From assembly GCA_963736975.1 (NCBI GenBank), contig CAVTQY010000002.1, positions 930,001 to 994,000 on the forward strand: a stretch of 64,000 nucleotides of DNA. The letters run 5' to 3'. The position numbers and the translations under genes were made by a program. Positions 44,711 through 54,189 of this stretch are shown here, piece after piece (position 1 is the stretch's first letter; every line of letters starts with the position of its first letter). The notes under the pieces were generated by a model. The model was not told where the DNA came from. It saw only the letters and a list, made by a program, of their open reading frames with translations, and did no database searches. This stretch comes from CAVTQY01 sp963736975 (GTDB lineage Bacteria > Pseudomonadota > Alphaproteobacteria > Acetobacterales > Acetobacteraceae).

Positions 44711-44904
44711 TTGGGAGAGATGTTCCTATGGTGTTCCCTGGGTGTCGTCTTTATGCTCCCATATCATTGCAGGGTGGACACGATTCTCGCGGTTCCGTGA
44801 GGAACGGGACGGAAACGCGGATTGGTCAAATGATCAAAGCCGATGGCAAAGTTTTAAGCCTTCGGCGGCGTGCCGGCGGAGCGGTTTCGGACTAGTCCTC
44901 CGGC

Positions 44905-46602
44905 ATGGCGACACCTGATCCGTTCGCGCCCAAGCGCGCGGCAAAAGCATGGCTGCGCCAGCAGACCAGCCTGGGCAAACGAGCCGCTCGGCCTATCATC
45001 CTGCTGTCTCTGGCCGGCACTGCCGCGGCAATCGCTCAGGCTTGGTGCGCCGCTATGGTGCTGGCTATTGCACTGACGGGGCATGGCCGCGCCATTTGGC
45101 CGCTTGTCGGTTTCGGGCTCCTGGGGTTGTTGCGGGCGACGGTGAGCTGGGCGGCGGAACGGGTCGCCGCCCGGGCCGGTGCGATCGCGCGGAGAAGGCT
45201 GCGCAGCGATGTCGTGGCCCGGCTGATGCACGCCGGGCCGGCCTTGCTGCGTCAGCGTCATTCGGGAGAGTTGGCCACCACCGCCGTGGACCGGGTGGAG
45301 GCGCTCGATGGGCTGTTCTCCCGCTGGATCCCCGCGGCCAGCTTCGCCGTGATTGCCCCGACGCTGGTCGCGGCTGTGGCGCTTTGGGCCGACCCGATTG
45401 CCGCGCTCGTGCTGGTGCTATGCGGGCTGTTCGTCCCCGTGGGCATGGCCGTGGCCGGCATCAGCGCCGCCACGGCTTCGCGCCGGCAGTTTGTGGCGCT
45501 TGCCCGGCTGCAGGCGCGCTTTCTCGACCGGGTGCGCGGCATAGCCACGATCGTGCTGTATGGACGCGCCGAGGACGAGGCACGGGCGCTGGCGGCAGCG
45601 GCGGATGAGCTGCGGCGACGCACCATGCGCGTGTTGCGCGTCGCCTTCCTCTCATCCGCTGTGCTCGATTTGGCGGCTGCGGCGGCGCTCGTCGCTCTGG
45701 CGGTGCGCTACGGGCTGATGCTGCTGCACCACGATTTGCCGGCTCCTGCTCCGGCGCTGTTCGTCTTGTTGCTGGTGCCCGAATTCTTCGCTCCGCTGCG
45801 TGCATTTTCGGCCGCATACCAAGACAGGTTGCACGCCACGGGGGCGGCCGAGGAACTGATAAATCTGGCGCCGGTGCCGGAGCCAGCGCCCGCGCCGGCG
45901 CGGGAGGTTCGCACCGTGGCCGCGCGTGGCGTCACTGTTGCATTCGAGGATGTGCGCCTGGTCTGGGACCCCGCCCGCGGCGCGGCGCTCGACGGGCTGA
46001 GTTTCCGGGTCCCGACGGGGGAAACGCTGGTGCTCGCCGGACCTTCGGGAGCGGGCAAATCGAGCGTGATCGAGATATTGCTCGGCTTCGTCCGCCCTGA
46101 TTCTGGACGCATCACCGTCAACGGCGCCGATATTGCAGACCTTGTGCCGCAGGCGCTGTCGCGTCTCACTGCCTGGATCGGCCAGCGACCGGTGCTGTTC
46201 GCTGGTACGATCCGCGAGAACATCAGCTTCGCCCGCCCGGAGGCAACGTCGGAGGAGGTGGAGGAAGCCGCCCGCGCGGCCCACGTGACCGACTTCGCTA
46301 ACGCCCTTCCGCGCGGCCTGGACACGCCGGTCGGGGAGGGGGGTTACGGACTATCGGGTGGCGAGGCGCAGCGCGTGGCGGTCGCGCGTGCCTTCCTCAA
46401 GAACGCGCCGCTGTTGCTGCTCGACGAACCGACAGCGCATCTCGATCCGGTAACCGAGGCGGAGGTGCTCGACAGCTTGCGTCGGCTGGCGTTGGGGCGA
46501 ACGGTGATCCTGGCGAGCCATTCCTCGTCGGCGCATGCCTTCTCCGGCCGACGGCTCGATTTGCGGGAAGGGCGAGCGGCGACGATCAGGAAATCCGCAT
46601 GA
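44905..46602 (+). CDS. cydD: CydD, thiol-reductant ABC exporter subunit
   Basis: A 565-residue half-transporter: six-helix TMD (~30-320), NBD (~345-555: VLAGPSGAGKSSVIEILLGF, LSGGEAQRVAVARAF, LLLLDEPTAHLDP). CydDC exports cysteine and glutathione and is needed to assemble cytochrome bd. Four-base overlap with cydC (ATGA at 46599). cydAB are not in the window. A separate long ABC exporter at 34.9 kb shares the fold. Confidence 0.85.
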   Translation: MATPDPFAPKRAAKAWLRQQTSLGKRAARPIILLSLAGTAAAIAQAWCAAMVLAIALTGHGRAIWPLVGFGLLGLLRATVSWAAERVAARAGAIARRRLRSDVVARLMHAGPALLRQRHSGELATTAVDRVEALDGLFSRWIPAASFAVIAPTLVAAVALWADPIAALVLVLCGLFVPVGMAVAGISAATASRRQFVALARLQARFLDRVRGIATIVLYGRAEDEARALAAAADELRRRTMRVLRVAFLSSAVLDLAAAAALVALAVRYGLMLLHHDLPAPAPALFVLLLVPEFFAPLRAFSAAYQDRLHATGAAEELINLAPVPEPAPAPAREVRTVAARGVTVAFEDVRLVWDPARGAALDGLSFRVPTGETLVLAGPSGAGKSSVIEILLGFVRPDSGRITVNGADIADLVPQALSRLTAWIGQRPVLFAGTIRENISFARPEATSEEVEEAARAAHVTDFANALPRGLDTPVGEGGYGLSGGEAQRVAVARAFLKNAPLLLLDEPTAHLDPVTEAEVLDSLRRLALGRTVILASHSSSAHAFSGRRLDLREGRAATIRKSA

Positions 46603-48221
46603 AGGATCTCGCGCGGATTCTGTTGCTGTGGCGCAATCGGGCGGGCTGGCTGGGTTTTGGGGTGGTGGTCTCGCTGGCCGCGGTGGCGGCGGGCGCGGGG
46701 CTGATGACGCTGGCCGGCTGGGTGATCGGCGCTGCCGTTGCTACGGGCATACTGGCCGTTCCGGTGCTGCTCGATGTGTTCGGCGGCGCGCGCGTCGTGT
46801 TGCGCTACCTGGAGCGGATGGTCACGCATTCCGCCACCTTCCGTGCCCTCGCCGACCTGCGGGTCTGGTTCTTTCGAAGATTGGCACGGAGTTCGGCCGC
46901 AGGTCTGGGATTTCGCCAATCCGGTGACGTATTGGCGCGCCTCGTCGGCGACGTAGAGGCACTGGACGGACTGTATCTGCGCGTCCTTGTGCCATTGGCG
47001 GCCGCTGTCCTGTTGCTGCCGGCGCTGATGGTGCTGATCGGGTTGTGGAACGGCGCGACAGCGGTGGCGGTGGGGATATTGTTCGCCATCCCGGCCTTTG
47101 CCCTGCCGCTGGCCGCGGCGCGCATCACGGCGAGCGCCGGCGGGCGACTTGCCGGTACGGCCGGTGCGCTGCGCATCACGGCGCTCGACGCGCTGACCGG
47201 GTTGCGCGAGGTCCGGGCGTTCGGCGCCGAGGGCCGTATGTTGGCCCTGGTGCAGGCGCGGGAAGGCGCATTGCTCGCCGCGCAGCACGACGTCGCCCGG
47301 CGCACCGCGCTGGCCGGTGCGGCTGCACTGCTGTGCGGGCAGGCGGCGATCCTGGTGGTGCTGATCAGCGCCGGACCCACGCCGGCCGCGGTCGCCGGTG
47401 TGTTCCTGGTGGTGGCTGCGTTCGAGGTGGTTGGTGGTCTGCCACGTGCTGGAGCACTCGCCGGGCATGCTGCTGCCGCGGCGCACCGCGTGTTGGAAGC
47501 GGCGGATGTGCCGGCGTCGGTAGCCGATCCGCCCCGCCCGGCGCCCCTGCCGGCGGGGGACACCTTGCGTTTCGAAGGCGTGCGATTCCGCTGGGGACCC
47601 GATCACCGGCCGGTTTTCGACGGGCTTACGTTAGAGATCCCGAGCGGCGCTCATGTCGCGTTCCTTGGCCCGTCCGGTGCCGGCAAATCGTCGCTCGCCG
47701 CGTTGGCGTTGAAACTGGCAGCACCGGAAGGGGGGCGGGTGCTGCTGGGTGGTACCGATCTCGCTTTGCTCCCCGCCGAGGCAGTGCGCAGCCGGATCGG
47801 CTGGCTGGCGCAGGCAACGCATCTGTTTGATGATACCGTGCGCAACAACCTGTTGCTGGCGCGCCCCGATGCCGAGGAGGCCGCGCTTTGGTCGGCCCTC
47901 GATACCGCGCATATCGGCGATACAATCCGGGCTCTGCCGGATCGGTTGGAGACCTGGGTGGGCGAGGGAGGCGCACGCTTTTCCGGCGGGCAAGGGCGGA
48001 GACTGGCGCTGGCGCGCGCGCTGTTGTCCAACGCGCCGATACTCATTCTGGACGAACCTTGTACCGGGCTAGACGTTGAAACCGAGCGCGCGTTCCTAGC
48101 CACACTGAATGAACTGACCGGACGCACGATCGTGCTGATTGCGCACCGGCTAACGGGTGTGGAACGGCTGGACCGCATATGGCGGCTTTCAGGCGGGCAC
48201 GCTGTGGCCGCGACTGGTTGA
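46599..48221 (+). CDS. cydC: CydC, thiol-reductant ABC exporter subunit
   Basis: A 540-residue half-transporter: TMD (~10-310), NBD (~340-535: FLGPSGAGKSSLAALALKLA, FSGGQGRRLALARALL, ILILDEPCTGLD). Partner of CydD in glutathione/cysteine export and cytochrome bd maturation. Starts at 46599 inside the cydD stop. The stop is followed by an intergenic 139 bp before the phasin gene. Confidence 0.85.
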   Translation: MKDLARILLLWRNRAGWLGFGVVVSLAAVAAGAGLMTLAGWVIGAAVATGILAVPVLLDVFGGARVVLRYLERMVTHSATFRALADLRVWFFRRLARSSAAGLGFRQSGDVLARLVGDVEALDGLYLRVLVPLAAAVLLLPALMVLIGLWNGATAVAVGILFAIPAFALPLAAARITASAGGRLAGTAGALRITALDALTGLREVRAFGAEGRMLALVQAREGALLAAQHDVARRTALAGAAALLCGQAAILVVLISAGPTPAAVAGVFLVVAAFEVVGGLPRAGALAGHAAAAAHRVLEAADVPASVADPPRPAPLPAGDTLRFEGVRFRWGPDHRPVFDGLTLEIPSGAHVAFLGPSGAGKSSLAALALKLAAPEGGRVLLGGTDLALLPAEAVRSRIGWLAQATHLFDDTVRNNLLLARPDAEEAALWSALDTAHIGDTIRALPDRLETWVGEGGARFSGGQGRRLALARALLSNAPILILDEPCTGLDVETERAFLATLNELTGRTIVLIAHRLTGVERLDRIWRLSGGHAVAATG

Positions 48222-48360
48222 ATTTTTTGTTCAAAGCGTGATCAGTCTTTGAGACTGTCAAGCGAAAATCTGCACGACCGATTTCTTTTTTCTGTAACCG
48301 CAACCCGATCGCCGCTGCGCGATTGTGCCTATGCGCGCCGAGCGAAAACGGGAGAACATT

Positions 48361-49038
48361 ATGCCTGATACGAACACACGGTCCGAGACGAGGCGGACGC
48401 ACCGGGATACCGGAGCCGCTGTTCGGGATGGTACCCGTACAGCCGCGGACTCCGCTACGGATGCGACGCGGGCGGCGATGGAGCAGGCTGACGATGTATT
48501 CCACCACACCACGGAGGACGCCCACAATATTGGTATGAGCATGACGGACACGGTGGTACGAACAGCCGATGCCGCGGCAGATATGGCACAGCGTGTTGCC
48601 GAGCAGCAGCGCGAGGTAATCTGGTTCGGTGTGGGCGCCGCGGCAGGACGACTGGCCGATATTAGCTATGGCCGGGGCCACCGCGTGTTGGCGCAAGCGG
48701 CCCGCAGTCTCGAGATCTACGGGCAGGCAAGTGCCACTACGGCGGAAACGATGCAGTCGCTATACGCGAGCTGGATGGCATTGGCGCGCGGCATGCAGGA
48801 AACGCAGCGCGCCTGCCTCAGCCTGCTTGACCGCGCCACGCAAAACGGCGGGCGCAGGCCGCAAGACATGCTGCGTTGCAAATCGTTGGAAGAGCTGGCG
48901 GAGATTCAGCGCGACCTTTACCTCGACGCCGTCAATCAGGCGGTGGACTCCACCACAACTTTGCTGCAGATCGCCGGACGGGTAACGCAGGAGGCGATCC
49001 GCCCCCTTGCCGGGCGGAGCCAGCCGGCACGGACCTGA
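48361..49038 (+). CDS. phasin-family granule protein
   Basis: A 225-residue helical protein of the phasin family. The helical block SYGRGHRVLAQAARSLEIYG and the SLYASWMALARGMQET segment match poly-3-hydroxyalkanoate granule phasins. It coats PHA granules and limits their size. Start ATG 48361; the longer frame to 48325 lacks a ribosome site. No phaC is in the window. Low-complexity N-terminus (DGTRTAADSATDATRAA). Confidence 0.8.
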   Translation: MPDTNTRSETRRTHRDTGAAVRDGTRTAADSATDATRAAMEQADDVFHHTTEDAHNIGMSMTDTVVRTADAAADMAQRVAEQQREVIWFGVGAAAGRLADISYGRGHRVLAQAARSLEIYGQASATTAETMQSLYASWMALARGMQETQRACLSLLDRATQNGGRRPQDMLRCKSLEELAEIQRDLYLDAVNQAVDSTTTLLQIAGRVTQEAIRPLAGRSQPART

Positions 49039-49095
49039 CTCGTCGCCACGCTTATTGCTGACTATCCTGGCGGGGTTCGCTCGGGAGGATCATCC

Positions 49096-50142
49096 GTGAC
49101 CGACACCCCGGCAGGCCTCGGCGCGGAGCGTCAGGCCTTTTACGACAGCATCGGGGCGCACGGCATGGCCCCGCTTTGGGAGCGGCTGCATGCCTTGGTG
49201 ACGCGCGTGCCGGCGACGCCGGCATTGCCTGCGCATTGGGATTATGACGGGATCGTACGTCCGTACCTCATGCAGGCGGCGCGCCTCATCACCGCTAAGG
49301 AAGCCGAGCGTCGCGTGCTGATCCTGGAGAACCCCGGGCTGCGTGGACAGACCTGCGTCACCCATTCACTGTTCGCCGGCCTGCAGCTCATCATGCCGGG
49401 CGAGGTGGCGCCGGCCCATCGGCATACGCAATCGGCGCTGCGGTTCATCATCGAAGGGAGCGGCGCCTACACGGCGGTGGAGGGCGAACGCGCGTTGATG
49501 CAGCCCGGCGATTTCGTCATCACTCCGAGTTGGACTTGGCACGACCACGGCAACGAAACCAATCAGCCGATGGTCTGGCTGGACGGGCTGGATATCCCGA
49601 TCGTACGGCTGCTCGATACCGGGTTCGCCGAGCCGGCCAATGCCGAGAGCCAGAGCGTGTCGCGGCCACCAGGCGATGCGGAGGCGCGGTATGGCCATAA
49701 CATGCTGCCGGTGGATTGGCGGCCGGCGGGGAAAAGCTCGCCGGTGTTCAGCTACCCGTATGCGCGGTCACGGGAGGCGGTGGTCACGCTGGCCCGCAAC
49801 GGCGAGCCCGATGCGTGCCATGGTCACAAGCTGCGCTACGTCAATCCGGCGAGCGGCGGCGCGCCGATGCCGACCATCGGCGCCTTCATGCAATTGCTAC
49901 CGGAAGGCTTCGCCACCGCGCCGTACCGCTCGACCGACGGCACGGTATTCGTCGCGGTTGAGGGTGAAGGGGAAACGGTGATCGGCGACGTCACCTTCCG
50001 CTGGAAGCCGCGCGACGTGTTCGTAGTGCCGAGCTGGCATCGGCACCATCACCGCGCGGCTGGGGAGGCGGTGCTGTTCAGCTTCTCCGATCGGCCGGTG
50101 CAGGAAGCTCTGGGCCTGTGGCGGGAGGAACGCGGCCACTGA
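49096..50142 (+). CDS. gentisate 1,2-dioxygenase
   Basis: A 348-residue bicupin dioxygenase. Iron ligands are in PAHRHTQSALRFIIEG (cupin 1); the second cupin block includes FVVPSWHRHHHRA. It opens gentisate (2,5-dihydroxybenzoate) to maleylpyruvate using O2. GGGAGGATC precedes GTG 49096. First gene of a long plus-strand operon with a monooxygenase pair and an aromatic-acid transporter. Downstream maleylpyruvate isomerase/hydrolase genes are not in the window. Confidence 0.88.
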   Translation: MTDTPAGLGAERQAFYDSIGAHGMAPLWERLHALVTRVPATPALPAHWDYDGIVRPYLMQAARLITAKEAERRVLILENPGLRGQTCVTHSLFAGLQLIMPGEVAPAHRHTQSALRFIIEGSGAYTAVEGERALMQPGDFVITPSWTWHDHGNETNQPMVWLDGLDIPIVRLLDTGFAEPANAESQSVSRPPGDAEARYGHNMLPVDWRPAGKSSPVFSYPYARSREAVVTLARNGEPDACHGHKLRYVNPASGGAPMPTIGAFMQLLPEGFATAPYRSTDGTVFVAVEGEGETVIGDVTFRWKPRDVFVVPSWHRHHHRAAGEAVLFSFSDRPVQEALGLWREERGH

Positions 50143-51119
50143 ACCGGCAAGCCTGGGCGCGCAAAGCAGAGTGGGCCGAGGTTAGCGCGGCGGATGCAGC
50201 CCTGCTGTTACGCCCGGCGCTGGGCGAAGTGCCGGTCACTTCGGTGCACCGCGTCAGCGGCGGTCTGGTGAACACCAATTTGCGTGTGGAGCTTGCTGGC
50301 CCGCCCGGGCGTGTGTTGCTGCGCCTGTTTCAGCGAGACGCGCAGCAGGCGCATAAGGAAGCGGCGATCGACAAGCTGGTCTGCGGCACCGTGCCGACTG
50401 CACGCTTTCTGTATTTCGCTCCGGACAATCCGATTTCTCGCCGCCCTTATGCCGTGCTGCAATGGATCGAGGGCAGGCAGCTCGATCAGGCGGCGTGGGG
50501 TGCGGATGATGCGACGTTGGCTGCGCTGGGCCGCGTGGTGGGCGAGGTATTGGCACGCATCCATTCGTTCCGCTTTCCCCGCGCCGGGTTTTTCACCCCG
50601 GAGCTGGAAGTTCCAAGTGCAATCGATCTGGACAAGCAGGGCTTGCTGCGGTTCATACGCCAGTGCCTGCTCGATGGGCCGGGCGGCGAGCGGCTCGGTG
50701 CTGCATTGACCAAGCGGCTGTTCGCTTTTGTCGAACGCGAAGGGGATCGGCTCGATGAGTGGCTCGGCGATCCGCGTCTGACGCATGCCGATTGCAATCC
50801 GAGCAATATCCTGGTTGCGCATGAAAGCACTGGCTGGCGCGTGGCCGCCGTGCTGGACTGGGAGTTTGCGTTGAGCGCGACACCCGCTTTCGATTTCGGC
50901 AACCTGCTGCGGTCGCCTTTCGGGTCGTTTCCGGCTTTCGTGGAGGGTCTTGCGGACGCGTATAGCGCCGCTGGTGGCACGCTGCCGCGGGATTGGCTGC
51001 GGATCGCCCGCCTCGCGGATTTGTTCTCCTGGGCCGATCTGCTGGGGCAGCGCAGCGAGGATCCTGCGCTGGCGGCGGATGCGCGGCGGATCATCGCCGC
51101 GACGATCGACGGGAGCTGA
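50118..51119 (+). CDS. aminoglycoside phosphotransferase-like (APH) protein
   Basis: A ~333-residue kinase-fold protein. Catalytic loop LTHADCNPSNILV (HxDxxxxN) and DWEFALSATPAFDFG (metal-binding DxE-like) match the APH/choline kinase family. N-terminal VHRVSGGLVNTNLRV is the nucleotide-binding start. The frame starts with GTG 50118 inside the dioxygenase; a ribosome site GGGAGGAAC lies after it, so CTG 50139 is an alternative. It overlaps the gentisate dioxygenase by 25 nt. May phosphorylate a small metabolite; not necessarily a resistance gene. Confidence 0.7.
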   Translation: MAGGTRPLNRQAWARKAEWAEVSAADAALLLRPALGEVPVTSVHRVSGGLVNTNLRVELAGPPGRVLLRLFQRDAQQAHKEAAIDKLVCGTVPTARFLYFAPDNPISRRPYAVLQWIEGRQLDQAAWGADDATLAALGRVVGEVLARIHSFRFPRAGFFTPELEVPSAIDLDKQGLLRFIRQCLLDGPGGERLGAALTKRLFAFVEREGDRLDEWLGDPRLTHADCNPSNILVAHESTGWRVAAVLDWEFALSATPAFDFGNLLRSPFGSFPAFVEGLADAYSAAGGTLPRDWLRIARLADLFSWADLLGQRSEDPALAADARRIIAATIDGS

Positions 51120-51179
51120 GACTTGCCATCCGGACCGCTCAGGCGACAAACCAGTCACCTGACCAGTAGGGGCCCTATC

Positions 51180-51437
51180 GTGAGGTATTGGCCGGTGCAG
51201 GACACCAAGGCGCGTTTCAGCGAGCTGCTGGAGACCTGTATAAAAAACGGACCGCAGATTGTGACCAAACGCGGAACCGAGGTAGCCGTGCTCCTTCCGA
51301 TTGCCGACTGGCAGCGGCTCCAACGGGCTGCGCGCCCCAGCTTAAAAGAGCTGTTGCTCTCGGACGAAGCACGGACTGACGCACTCGTACCACCGCGCGG
51401 AGGGAAGCGCCGACGCGCCCCGACTGAATTGGCATAA
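51180..51437 (+). CDS. antitoxin, Phd/YefM family
   Basis: An 85-residue antitoxin. WPVQDTKARFSELLETCIKN and TKRGTEVAVLLPIADW match the Phd/YefM DNA-binding and dimer segment, followed by a short toxin-binding tail. GTG at 51180 chosen (AGGGG upstream); a longer TTG start exists. It neutralises the PIN toxin 3 nt downstream and represses its own operon. It sits inside a gentisate catabolic operon. Confidence 0.85.
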   Translation: MRYWPVQDTKARFSELLETCIKNGPQIVTKRGTEVAVLLPIADWQRLQRAARPSLKELLLSDEARTDALVPPRGGKRRRAPTELA

Positions 51438-51440
51438 CGC

Positions 51441-51851
51441 GTGTATCTGCTCGACACGAATGTGATTTCCGAACTGCGTCGCCTGCGGCCGCATCAGACT
51501 GTGGTGGCTTGGCTCGACGCCATCCCCGACCAACAGATGCATCTTTCGGCCGTAACGATAGGTGAGCTCCAGGCTGGGGTAGAGGCCACCCGCGCCCAGG
51601 ATCCTGGAAAGGCACGTGAGATCGAAGCCTGGGTCGATCAGGTCGCGCAGACATGGAACGTCTTGTCGATGGACGCGCGTACGTTCCGCATCTGGGCTCG
51701 GCTGATGGTCGGGCGCTCCGACACGCTGATCGAAGATGCGATGATCGCCGCGACAGCAGTGGCATACGGGCTGACTGTCGCGACGAGGAATGTGCGGGGC
51801 TTCATGGCTCTCGGCGTGCTGGTCGTCGATCCGTTCCTGGCCAGCGCGTAG
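51441..51851 (+). CDS. PIN-domain toxin, VapC/FitB type
   Basis: A 136-residue PIN ribonuclease. Acidic residues are in YLLDTNVISELRR, TIGELQAG and DTLIEDAMIAATAVAYGL, with the final TRNVRGF motif; all expected for Mg-dependent RNase. FitB-like. GTG start. It partners with the upstream antitoxin. It lies between APH and monooxygenase genes with gaps of 1-60 nt. Confidence 0.87.
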   Translation: MYLLDTNVISELRRLRPHQTVVAWLDAIPDQQMHLSAVTIGELQAGVEATRAQDPGKAREIEAWVDQVAQTWNVLSMDARTFRIWARLMVGRSDTLIEDAMIAATAVAYGLTVATRNVRGFMALGVLVVDPFLASA

Positions 51852-51852
51852 C

Positions 51853-53073
51853 GTGCCCACGCCGCACGAAAGCAACGACATCCTCATTGTTGGCGCCGGC
51901 ATTGGTGGGCTGACGCTTGCCTTGATGCTGCATGAAGCCGGCATTCCGTGCCGTGTCTTCGAGGCCGCCTCGGCGATCCGGCCGGTCGGCGTCGGCATCA
52001 ACATCCTGCCGCACGGGGCGGCGGAGCTGGCCCGCCTCGGCCTGGAGGCCGCGCTGGCGGAAGCCGGCGTCACAACCCGCGAGAGCGCCTTTTTCAACCG
52101 TTTCGGCCAACTCATCTACCGCGAGCCGGCCGGCCGCTTCGCCGGCTTCGGGTATCCACAATTCTCCATCCATCGTGGCGATCTGCAGATGATCCTGCTG
52201 CATGCCGTGCAGCAGCGGACAGGGGATGTGCTGACCGGCCACGCGTGCACCGGCGTCGAACAGGATGCCTGGCACGTCACGCTTCATCTGCGCGACCGCG
52301 AGCCGCAGCGCGGCGCCGCGGTGGTTTCCTGCGACGGCATCCATTCGGTCATCCGTAAGCAGTTCTACCCGAAGGAAGGTTCACCTCGTTTCTCTGGATA
52401 CAACATGTGGCGTGGGGTGACGGCATGGCCGCGCTTCCTGACCGGTGCCAGCATGGTGCGCGCCGGCTGGCTCGCCACGGGAAAGATGGTGGTTTACCCG
52501 ATCCGCAACGAATCGGACGATGGCCGCCAGCTCATCAACTGGGTCGCCGAGATCGAAACACCACAGCACAGTGACCGCGACTGGAACCGCGCCGGACGGC
52601 TGGAGGATTTCTTGCCGGCTTTCGCCGACTGGCATTTCGACTGGCTGGATGTACCGGCGATGATCCGCGCGGCGGAGATGGTGCTGGAGTTCCCTATGGT
52701 GGACCAGGATCCGCTGCCGCGCTGGAGCTTTGACCGGGTTACGCTGTTGGGCGATGCCGCCCATCCGATGGTACCGCGCGGTTCCAACGGGGCCGGACAG
52801 GCCATCCTGGACGCGCGAGCGCTGGCCGATTGTCTTGCCGGTCACGCCGATCCGGTCACAGCCCTGGCCGCGTACGAAGAGTTGCGTCTGCAACCTACAG
52901 CCGAGGTGGTGTTCGCCAATCGCCGCAATCCGCCCGACGCCATCCTGCGCGAGGTGCACGAACGTACCGGCGATCGGCCGTTCACGCGCATCGAGGACGT
53001 GATTACCGCCGACGAACTGCGCGCTATCTCGGAGGGCTACAAGGCGGTCGCCGGTCTGCGGCGGACCGTATGA
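51853..53073 (+). CDS. FAD-dependent aromatic monooxygenase (flavin-dependent oxidoreductase)
   Basis: A 406-residue class A flavoprotein hydroxylase. Motifs: ILIVGAGIGGLTLALML (Rossmann GxGxxG), the DG motif in VSCDGIHSV, and GDAAHPMVPRGSNGAGQAILDA (FAD ribityl). GTG 51853 begins 1 nt after the PIN stop; the frame to 51790 is not needed. Related to PhzS-like and hydroxybenzoate hydroxylases. Probably supplies hydroxylated substrate to the gentisate route. The next gene overlaps by 4 nt. Confidence 0.85.
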   Translation: MPTPHESNDILIVGAGIGGLTLALMLHEAGIPCRVFEAASAIRPVGVGINILPHGAAELARLGLEAALAEAGVTTRESAFFNRFGQLIYREPAGRFAGFGYPQFSIHRGDLQMILLHAVQQRTGDVLTGHACTGVEQDAWHVTLHLRDREPQRGAAVVSCDGIHSVIRKQFYPKEGSPRFSGYNMWRGVTAWPRFLTGASMVRAGWLATGKMVVYPIRNESDDGRQLINWVAEIETPQHSDRDWNRAGRLEDFLPAFADWHFDWLDVPAMIRAAEMVLEFPMVDQDPLPRWSFDRVTLLGDAAHPMVPRGSNGAGQAILDARALADCLAGHADPVTALAAYEELRLQPTAEVVFANRRNPPDAILREVHERTGDRPFTRIEDVITADELRAISEGYKAVAGLRRTV

Positions 53074-54164
53074 CGCGCGTGTTGATCGCCGGCGCCGGGA
53101 TCGGCGGGCTGGTCGCCGCAATAGCCTTGCGACAGCGCGGCTTCGACGTCGCCCTTTTCGAGCAGACCCGAGAGCCGCGCGAGCTGGGCGCCGGGCTACA
53201 GCTTGGGCCGAACGCCACGCGCGTGCTGATCGCCCTTGGCCTCGAATCAGCCATGCAGCGAGTGGTTTGCCCCGCTGCCGGCAAGGAAATCCGGCTGTGG
53301 AACACGGGACAGAGCTGGAACCTGTTCGACCTCGGCGAGCACGCAGTGAAGCGCTACGGCGCGCCGTACTGGATGGTGCATCGCGGCGACTTTCATTCGC
53401 TGTTGCTGGAAATGACAAGTGATGCAGCTAACCTCGGCGCGAACTGCACGGGGTTTACCCAGGACCCGGATACCGTGACGCTGCGCCTCGGCTCCGGGGA
53501 GCACATCCATGGCGATGTTCTGGTCGGCGCCGATGGCGTGCATTCATGCATCCGCCAGCAGATTTTTGGCAAGCGCGCGGCATGGTTCACCGGGCTGATG
53601 GCCTGGCGCGGTCTTGTTTCGATGCAGCGCCTGCCGCCGCATCTACGCCGGCCTGTCGGCGCCAACTGGGTAGGACCGGCCAGTCATGTCGTGACCTATC
53701 CGCTGCGGCGCGGTGAGATCCTGAATGTAGTGGGCGTGGTGGAGCGCGGCGACTGGCGCATCGAATCCTGGACCGAGCGGGGCACTACCGAGGAGTGCGC
53801 ACGCGAGCCGCTGCCGCGGCTGAGCGAAGGCCGCGTGGCGCTGCTGGGCGACGCGGCGCACCCGATGCTGCCCTTCCTCGCCCAGGGCGCCAGCATGGCG
53901 ATCGAAGACGGGCTGATCCTGGCGCGCTGCCTGGAAGCCTGCGCCGATCCTGCCGAGGCGTTGCACCGTTACGATCTGGCGCGGCTGGCGCGTACCACGC
54001 GATGTGTGCTGGGCTCGCTCGACAATGCCACTCGCTTTCATCATTCGGCGCTCACAGAAGCGGCGGCGGCGACAGCCTATGTCGATCACGAGTGGCAGCC
54101 GGATAAGGTCGCGCAGCGCTATGATTGGGCGTTCGAGTATGATGCGCTGACCGTTCCGGTTTAG
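53070..54164 (+). CDS. 3-hydroxybenzoate/salicylate-type FAD monooxygenase with internal deletion
   Basis: A 364-residue class A flavin monooxygenase: VLIAGAGIGGLVAAIALRQR, VGADGVHSCIRQ, LLGDAAHPMLPFLAQGAS. Between SWTERGTTEEC and REPLPRLSEG roughly 36 residues seen in typical members (substrate-domain strand/helix with GWHP-like motif) are missing, in frame. It could hydroxylate 3-hydroxybenzoate to gentisate or be impaired. ATG at 53070 overlaps the previous stop (ATGA). Operon position next to gentisate dioxygenase supports 3-hydroxybenzoate 6-hydroxylase. Confidence 0.78.
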   Translation: MTRVLIAGAGIGGLVAAIALRQRGFDVALFEQTREPRELGAGLQLGPNATRVLIALGLESAMQRVVCPAAGKEIRLWNTGQSWNLFDLGEHAVKRYGAPYWMVHRGDFHSLLLEMTSDAANLGANCTGFTQDPDTVTLRLGSGEHIHGDVLVGADGVHSCIRQQIFGKRAAWFTGLMAWRGLVSMQRLPPHLRRPVGANWVGPASHVVTYPLRRGEILNVVGVVERGDWRIESWTERGTTEECAREPLPRLSEGRVALLGDAAHPMLPFLAQGASMAIEDGLILARCLEACADPAEALHRYDLARLARTTRCVLGSLDNATRFHHSALTEAAAATAYVDHEWQPDKVAQRYDWAFEYDALTVPV

Positions 54165-54189
54165 ACCGGTATAGAGCGTGAGGGAAACG

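Noticed and set aside
44707..44895. 62-residue frame before cydD
   Set aside because: Begins in the palindromic repeat and shows no recognisable pattern.
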